The notes under the pieces: generated by a model
What the model saw: only the letters and a program-made list of their open reading frames with translations
Told to the model about the DNA's origin: nothing
Database searches by the model: none
Translations under genes and position numbers: made by a program
Source: Hyphomicrobium sp.
Lineage (GTDB): Bacteria > Pseudomonadota > Alphaproteobacteria > Rhizobiales > Hyphomicrobiaceae
Assembly: GCF_020852195.1 (NCBI RefSeq)
Contig: NZ_JADZBI010000167.1
Location: forward strand, 1 to 36,693
Length of the DNA stretch: 36,693 bases
Direction of reading: 5' to 3'
Shown here: in pieces, positions 33,351 to 36,693 of the stretch
Layout: each line of letters opens with the position of its first letter
Numbering within the stretch: the first letter of the stretch is position 1

Positions 33351-34073
33351 ATGCCGGTCGAGCCGACCGAGACCTGGATCTTCGGCTACGGGTCGCTGAT
33401 GTGGAACCCGGGCTTTGCCTTTGCCGAGGCGCGGCGCGCGCGCCTCACCGGCTATCATCGCGCCTTCTGCATCTACTCGATCCACTATCGCGGCACGGTG
33501 CGGCAGCCCGGCTTGGTGCTCGGTCTCGACCGCGGCGGCGTGTGTGAGGGCATCGCGTTTCGCATCGCGCCCGAGCAGGGTGCGGCGGTTCTGGACTATG
33601 TGCGCCGCCGCGAGCTCATCTATGGCGTCTATCGCGAGGCGCTGGTGCCGGTGGACCTTCATCCGACGTCCGCGCCCCCTTACCCGGAATCGATCGATAA
33701 ATCGCTCGCCGGTGATGGGGGCCGCACGGCGTGGGCCGTCGCCTATATCGCCGAGCGGGCGCACCCGGCCTATGCTGGCTGCCTTCCGCTCGTGCGCGAG
33801 GCGCAGCTCATTCGCCGCTCGGCCGGCTTCGGCGGCACCAACCTCGACTATCTTTTCAGCACGCTGCGGCATCTTACGGAGCTCGGTATCCGCGAGCCGC
33901 GGCTGGACCGGCTCGTCACGCTGACGGGTGCGCTGGCGGCCAGCAGGAGCGCGGCCAACGGCAACGGTGGTTCGGCGACGGTGGCGCTGACGCGTGCCTG
34001 GGCGGCACGGACGGTGACGACGCCACGCACCGTGCGCGACAACCGGTTCGGCTTTCGCGCCAAGCTCGGCTGA
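33351..34073 (+). CDS. chaC: Glutathione-specific gamma-glutamylcyclotransferase (ChaC family)
   Basis: A 240-residue enzyme that splits glutathione to 5-oxoproline and Cys-Gly. The substrate-binding loop FGYGSLMWNPGF (11-22), the catalytic Glu88 (RRREL) and YIAERAHPAYAGCLPL, followed by GFGGTNLDYLFSTLRHL (here GGTNLDYLFSTL), are as in ChaC. GAGGAGG-like sequence lies about nine bases before the ATG. It starts 18 bases after tyrA and is likely in the same transcript. The C-terminal 60 residues are Ala/Thr/Arg-rich and not part of the usual fold. Confidence 0.92.
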   Translation: MPVEPTETWIFGYGSLMWNPGFAFAEARRARLTGYHRAFCIYSIHYRGTVRQPGLVLGLDRGGVCEGIAFRIAPEQGAAVLDYVRRRELIYGVYREALVPVDLHPTSAPPYPESIDKSLAGDGGRTAWAVAYIAERAHPAYAGCLPLVREAQLIRRSAGFGGTNLDYLFSTLRHLTELGIREPRLDRLVTLTGALAASRSAANGNGGSATVALTRAWAARTVTTPRTVRDNRFGFRAKLG

Positions 34074-34118
34074 TCCTTGCCAAGGCGCGGCGCTTCGCGC
34101 AGACTGGCGCCCGTGGGA

Positions 34119-34190
34119 TGGGAATGGAGTCTCCCGACAACCGCCGCAAGGCTGATGGCTCCTACCAGGCGCTTTCGCGCGGGTAGGAGC
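34119..34190 (+). ncRNA. Fluoride riboswitch (crcB motif) with switching hairpin
   Basis: The aptamer reads GGGA (34120-34123), ATGGAGTC, TCCC (34132-34135), then AACCGCC (34139-34145), GCAA, GGC and TGATGG followed by CTCCTACC (34159-34166). GGAG (34126-34129) pairs with CTCC (34159-34162) as the pseudoknot. The 3' part GCTCCTACC (34158-34166) is also complementary to GGTAGGAGC (34182-34190), an alternative hairpin that cannot form together with the pseudoknot. Fluoride should favour the pseudoknot and so expression of fluC 50 bases downstream. The T-run after the hairpin is short (TTGT), so termination or another read-out remains open. Confidence 0.93.
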
Positions 34191-34242
34191 TTGTCCGGCT
34201 TCCCGCGTGAAAGCCGAGGCAAGGTCAGAAGCGGAGGCTCAG

Positions 34243-34623
34243 ATGAAGTTGGCCCTGATCGTGTTCATTGGCGCGGGCATTGGCGGGGTAATGCGCCACT
34301 TCATGAACATCGGCATCACCGCGCTCGCGGGCAGCTCGTTCCCCTACGGCATCCTGGCGATCAACGTTGTCGGCTCGACGATCATGGGGTTCGTGGCCGG
34401 ATGGTTCGCGTTCCGCGGCGAGTTGCTGCCTGAGCTGCGGCTGTTCCTCGCCACCGGCATCCTCGGTGGCTTCACCACGTTTTCGGCCTTCTCGCTTGAT
34501 ACGGCGCTGCTGATGGAGCGCGGCGAGATGCTGTCGGCTGCGGCGTACGTGGTGGGCAGCGTCGTGCTCTCGGTGCTCGGGCTGTTTCTCGGGCTTTGGG
34601 CCATGCGTGCCGCCCTCGGCTGA
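34243..34623 (+). CDS. fluC: Fluoride-specific ion channel FluC (CrcB)
   Basis: A 126-residue four-helix membrane protein working as an inverted dual-topology dimer that lets fluoride leave the cell. GAGIGGVMRHF, the polar-track Asn in ILAINVVGS, and ATGILGGFTTFSAFSLD, containing the conserved Phe/Thr/Ser pore residues, identify it. The ATG at 34243 has GGAGG five bases upstream; an in-frame GTG at 34207 is inside the riboswitch leader and is rejected. Regulation by the fluoride riboswitch at 34119 is expected. Confidence 0.96.
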   Translation: MKLALIVFIGAGIGGVMRHFMNIGITALAGSSFPYGILAINVVGSTIMGFVAGWFAFRGELLPELRLFLATGILGGFTTFSAFSLDTALLMERGEMLSAAAYVVGSVVLSVLGLFLGLWAMRAALG

Positions 34624-34627
34624 GGGT

Positions 34628-34666
34628 GCAAAAGAAAATCGCGCCGACTCAGATGAGCGGCGCGAT
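34628..34666 (-). terminator. Intrinsic terminator of the minus-strand gene at 34691
   Basis: A nine-base stem ATCGCGCCG/CGGCGCGAT (34638-34646, 34658-34666) with an 11-base loop. On the minus strand it is followed by TTTTCTTTT. It lies just after the stop and just after the convergent fluC gene. Confidence 0.85.
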
Positions 34667-34690
34667 CGGGAATGGGAAGCTCGGGGTAAC

Positions 34691-35131
34691 TCAGTGGCGC
34701 GTGGCGGCGATGCGCTCGTCCTCGACGCGGTCGATGCCGCCGGCGCGCAGGTCGAGTTCTACGACGCGGCGCTCGTGAGCCGACGGGGCAAGCAGATGAA
34801 CGTGGACCTCGTTGGCGCCGAGGCGCGCGCCGCGATGGCGGAGCTCGGCGAGGTTCAGCGAGCCCGCGTTGTGCTTCAGGTGGCCGATGGCGAGCACCGA
34901 GCGGTGGCCCGACGCGTCGCGGCGCACGAGCAGGAAGTTCGCAGCCGGAACCTCGGGGCACTCGAAAAGGTCGTAGACCGTGTGGACGTAGCGCTGGCCG
35001 GAGGCGCCGCTCCAGAAATGGAAGCGGTCCCGGTCGTTTAGCTCGGACGTGCTGTCCAGGGTGGCCAACTGGGGCTGCGGCGCTGCCCGGCGGGCTCTGG
35101 CCTCTGCGAGTTGAATGACACGCGCTCCCAT
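34691..35131 (-). CDS. Conserved-looking hypothetical protein
   Basis: A 146-residue soluble protein with no signal peptide or membrane segment. The centre (about residues 34-85) has a compact pattern RFHFWSGASGQRYVHTVYDL, FECPEVPAANFLLVRRD and SVLAIGHLKHNAGSLNLAEL that looks like a folded alpha/beta domain, followed by GANEVHVHLLA. The motif resembles hypothetical proteins common in Hyphomicrobiales, but I know no function. AAGGAA lies about nine bases before the ATG. It is downstream of nrdJ on the same strand with a 293-base gap and is closed by its own terminator, so it is probably an independent unit. Confidence 0.75.
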   Translation of the reverse strand: MGARVIQLAEARARRAAPQPQLATLDSTSELNDRDRFHFWSGASGQRYVHTVYDLFECPEVPAANFLLVRRDASGHRSVLAIGHLKHNAGSLNLAELRHRGARLGANEVHVHLLAPSAHERRVVELDLRAGGIDRVEDERIAATRH

Positions 35132-35424
35132 AACCGAAATTCCTTTGCCGTTTACGCGGCTCTCGACGCTACTGAACTTACCCCTGAGATTGCTCAGCGT
35201 TTTCAGCTTAAATATGGCCCGATCTCAGTCATTTTTGGGCAATTCGGACGTGCGGCAACCTTACCGCTACGTGCTGCCGACGCGCTGTTCCGCGCGGAAC
35301 CCTCCCGACGAGTCATGGACTTAGCCGCTCGTTGTCCAAGCCGCGGGCCATGCTGCGGGCTTCGGTGGCGCGGGGTGTTTTGGGGCGGTTGCCACGGATC
35401 CGTCACGTTCGCGCCGGGCCATGC
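35132..35424. other. Intergenic region between nrdJ and the hypothetical gene
   Basis: 293 bases without a credible gene. A short inverted repeat CTGAG-attg-CTCAG is at 35184-35197. No terminator with a T-run was seen after nrdJ. The promoter of the 34691 gene must be here but is not obvious. Confidence 0.5.
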
Positions 35425-36693
35425 TCAGTCACAGCGCGAGAAGCCACAGGCGCGGCAGGTCCAGCAGCCCTCCTCCTTCACGAACGCCTGTGCGGCGCAG
35501 CGCGGGCAACTGCGGCCGGGTGCGCGATGACGGGTGTGTGCATCGGGGCCGGCGCCGCGGCCGGGATGCTCCTGGCCTTCCTCGCCAAGGGCGGCGGCAG
35601 CGACCGGTGTTGCCAAGGGCAGCTCGGCGAGCTCGTTGCGATCGGTGAGGAAGCCGATCCGGCGCATGTGCGTCTCGATCACCTCGCCGATGGCGGCGAG
35701 CAGGCTCGGCACGTAGCGGCCGCCCATCCAGCGTCCACCCTGGGGATCGAACACGGCCTTGAGCTCCTCGGCGACGAAGGCCACGTCGCCGCCGCGGCGG
35801 AACACGGCGCTGATCATGCGCGTCAGCGCCACCGTCCAGGCGTAGTGCTCGAGGTTGCGCGTGTTGATGAAGATCTCGAACGGGCGCCGCCTCTTTGTGG
35901 GCAAGCCTCCGGCGTGACCATTCGATTCAATGTCGTTGATGGTGACGTAGATGGCGTGGTCGCTCTCGGGCCATTTGAGCTTGTAGGTGTAGCCGGCGAG
36001 CACGGGGTCGCGGTCGAGCGGCTTCGCCATGTAGACGACATCGCCCTGGCGCGGCGCCGACGCTTCGATGGACGCTACTACCACTTCGCCGCGGCGCGGC
36101 TTCGCGTCCTCGGGCGCGGTGGCGGGCGACGGCGCGGCGATGGCTTCCGCCGTGTCGTCCGTTGTCTCCGCGGGCGACGCCTCGATCGCCGACAGGACCG
36201 CGCCCGTCACCGGGTTCGGGCGATAGACGGTGCAGCCCTTGAGGCCGAGATCGAAGGCGTCGAGATAGATCGACTGGAACGCCTCGAAGGTGATGTCCTC
36301 CGGACAGTTGATGGTCTTCGAGATCGAGCTGTCGACATGGCGCTGCAGCGCCGCCTGCATCACGAGGTGCTCGTGGGGGGTGAGATCCGCCGTCGAGACG
36401 AAGGCCGGCGTCAGCGGCGTCTCGGGGCCGAAGGCGCGCCGGAAGCGCGCGTGCGCCAGGTCCTCGACCTCCTCGGTGTGGGCCGATCCGTCCTTGCCGA
36501 GCACGCGCCGGGTGTAGTGGAAGTCGAACACCGGCTCGACGCCCGAGGAGACGTTGCCGGCGAACAGCGAGATGGTACCGGTCGGTGCGATCGAGGTGAG
36601 GCAGCCGTTGCGGATGCCGTGGCGGCGGATGGCCGCCGTCACGTCGGCCGGCAGGCGCGCCACGTTGGGTGCGGCCAGGAAGCGCTCGGCGTC
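35425..36693 (-). CDS. nrdJ: Vitamin B12-dependent ribonucleotide reductase NrdJ, C-terminal part (cut by window edge)
   Basis: The last 422 residues of a class-II ribonucleoside-diphosphate reductase, which makes deoxyribonucleotides with adenosylcobalamin and without oxygen. SIAPTGTISLFAGNVSSGVEP, in which PTGTISL is a core active-site loop (only 13 residues needed for the call), KTINCPEDITFEAF and GLKGCTVYRPNP are diagnostic. The C-terminus has a long insertion-like linker and ends in a zinc-ribbon type CPRC...CWTCRACGFSRCD, typical of alphaproteobacterial NrdJ, where the terminal cysteines shuttle electrons from thioredoxin. The frame runs off the right edge of the window. The cobalamin riboswitch often found before nrdJ would lie outside. 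Confidence 0.96.
   Translation of the reverse strand, partial: DAERFLAAPNVARLPADVTAAIRRHGIRNGCLTSIAPTGTISLFAGNVSSGVEPVFDFHYTRRVLGKDGSAHTEEVEDLAHARFRRAFGPETPLTPAFVSTADLTPHEHLVMQAALQRHVDSSISKTINCPEDITFEAFQSIYLDAFDLGLKGCTVYRPNPVTGAVLSAIEASPAETTDDTAEAIAAPSPATAPEDAKPRRGEVVVASIEASAPRQGDVVYMAKPLDRDPVLAGYTYKLKWPESDHAIYVTINDIESNGHAGGLPTKRRRPFEIFINTRNLEHYAWTVALTRMISAVFRRGGDVAFVAEELKAVFDPQGGRWMGGRYVPSLLAAIGEVIETHMRRIGFLTDRNELAELPLATPVAAAALGEEGQEHPGRGAGPDAHTRHRAPGRSCPRCAAQAFVKEEGCWTCRACGFSRCD

Overview
This is a high-G+C window (no RNA genes seen) from an alphaproteobacterium, most probably of the order Hyphomicrobiales. The evidence is gene content and order: yidC-engB and argB-HAD blocks, mtgA followed by rpmF, phaR divergent from phaA-phaB, a SAM-II riboswitch on metX-metW, HolC, and a B12-dependent ribonucleotide reductase (NrdJ). 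A genus cannot be named from sequence alone. The window cuts through yidC on the left and nrdJ on the right.

Layout. 1-1076: 3' end of yidC, then engB, overlapping by ATGA. 1078-7441: about 6.6 kb of accessory genes lying between engB and argB, which are usually close neighbours in this group. It holds a three-gene minus-strand operon of exported proteins (two ClpP-fold paralogues, the upstream one lacking the catalytic serine, plus a Tat-exported DUF1353 protein), a family-6 uracil/hypoxanthine-DNA glycosylase, an exported Ntn hydrolase, and a membrane-anchored Clp-N-domain protein. 7730-9489: argB and a HAD pyrimidine 5'-nucleotidase whose last codons and stop come from a repeat. 9459-9745: a cluster of four palindromic repeats in alternating orientation. 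9885-13472 (minus): holC, a small Cys-repeat secreted protein, der, and a farnesyl-diphosphate synthase. 13510-16535: a very long mtgA, rpmF with its terminator, and a small membrane protein. 16803-18095: a degenerate-GGDEF/EAL protein. 18114-21069: the polyhydroxybutyrate locus phaR / phaA-phaB. 21269-24776 (minus): a NYN/OST-HTH RNase-like protein, a DUF985 cupin and gloB. 24897-27521: a methyltransferase, then metX-metW under a SAM-II riboswitch. 27932-30990: four secreted or envelope proteins of unknown function, in more A+T-rich surroundings. 31252-34623: hisC-tyrA-chaC, then a fluoride riboswitch and fluC. 34691-36693: a conserved hypothetical and the nrdJ C-terminus.

How it works together. 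Much is housekeeping: membrane insertion, ribosome-assembly GTPases, arginine, methionine, histidine and tyrosine synthesis, isoprenoid and peptidoglycan synthesis, and carbon storage. Two riboswitches could be read directly. SAM-II (27612-27664, minus) should control methionine synthesis. The fluoride riboswitch (34119-34190, plus) has a visible switching hairpin and should control the fluoride channel.

The best candidate for an undescribed system is the exported ClpP-like pair plus DUF1353 operon at 1078-3896. It has an apparently active and an apparently dead paralogue, translational coupling, six shared cysteines, a ten-base G tract just before the first start codon, and a position inside an otherwise conserved gene block. 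Its function is unknown; nothing here proves that it is a defence or secretion system.
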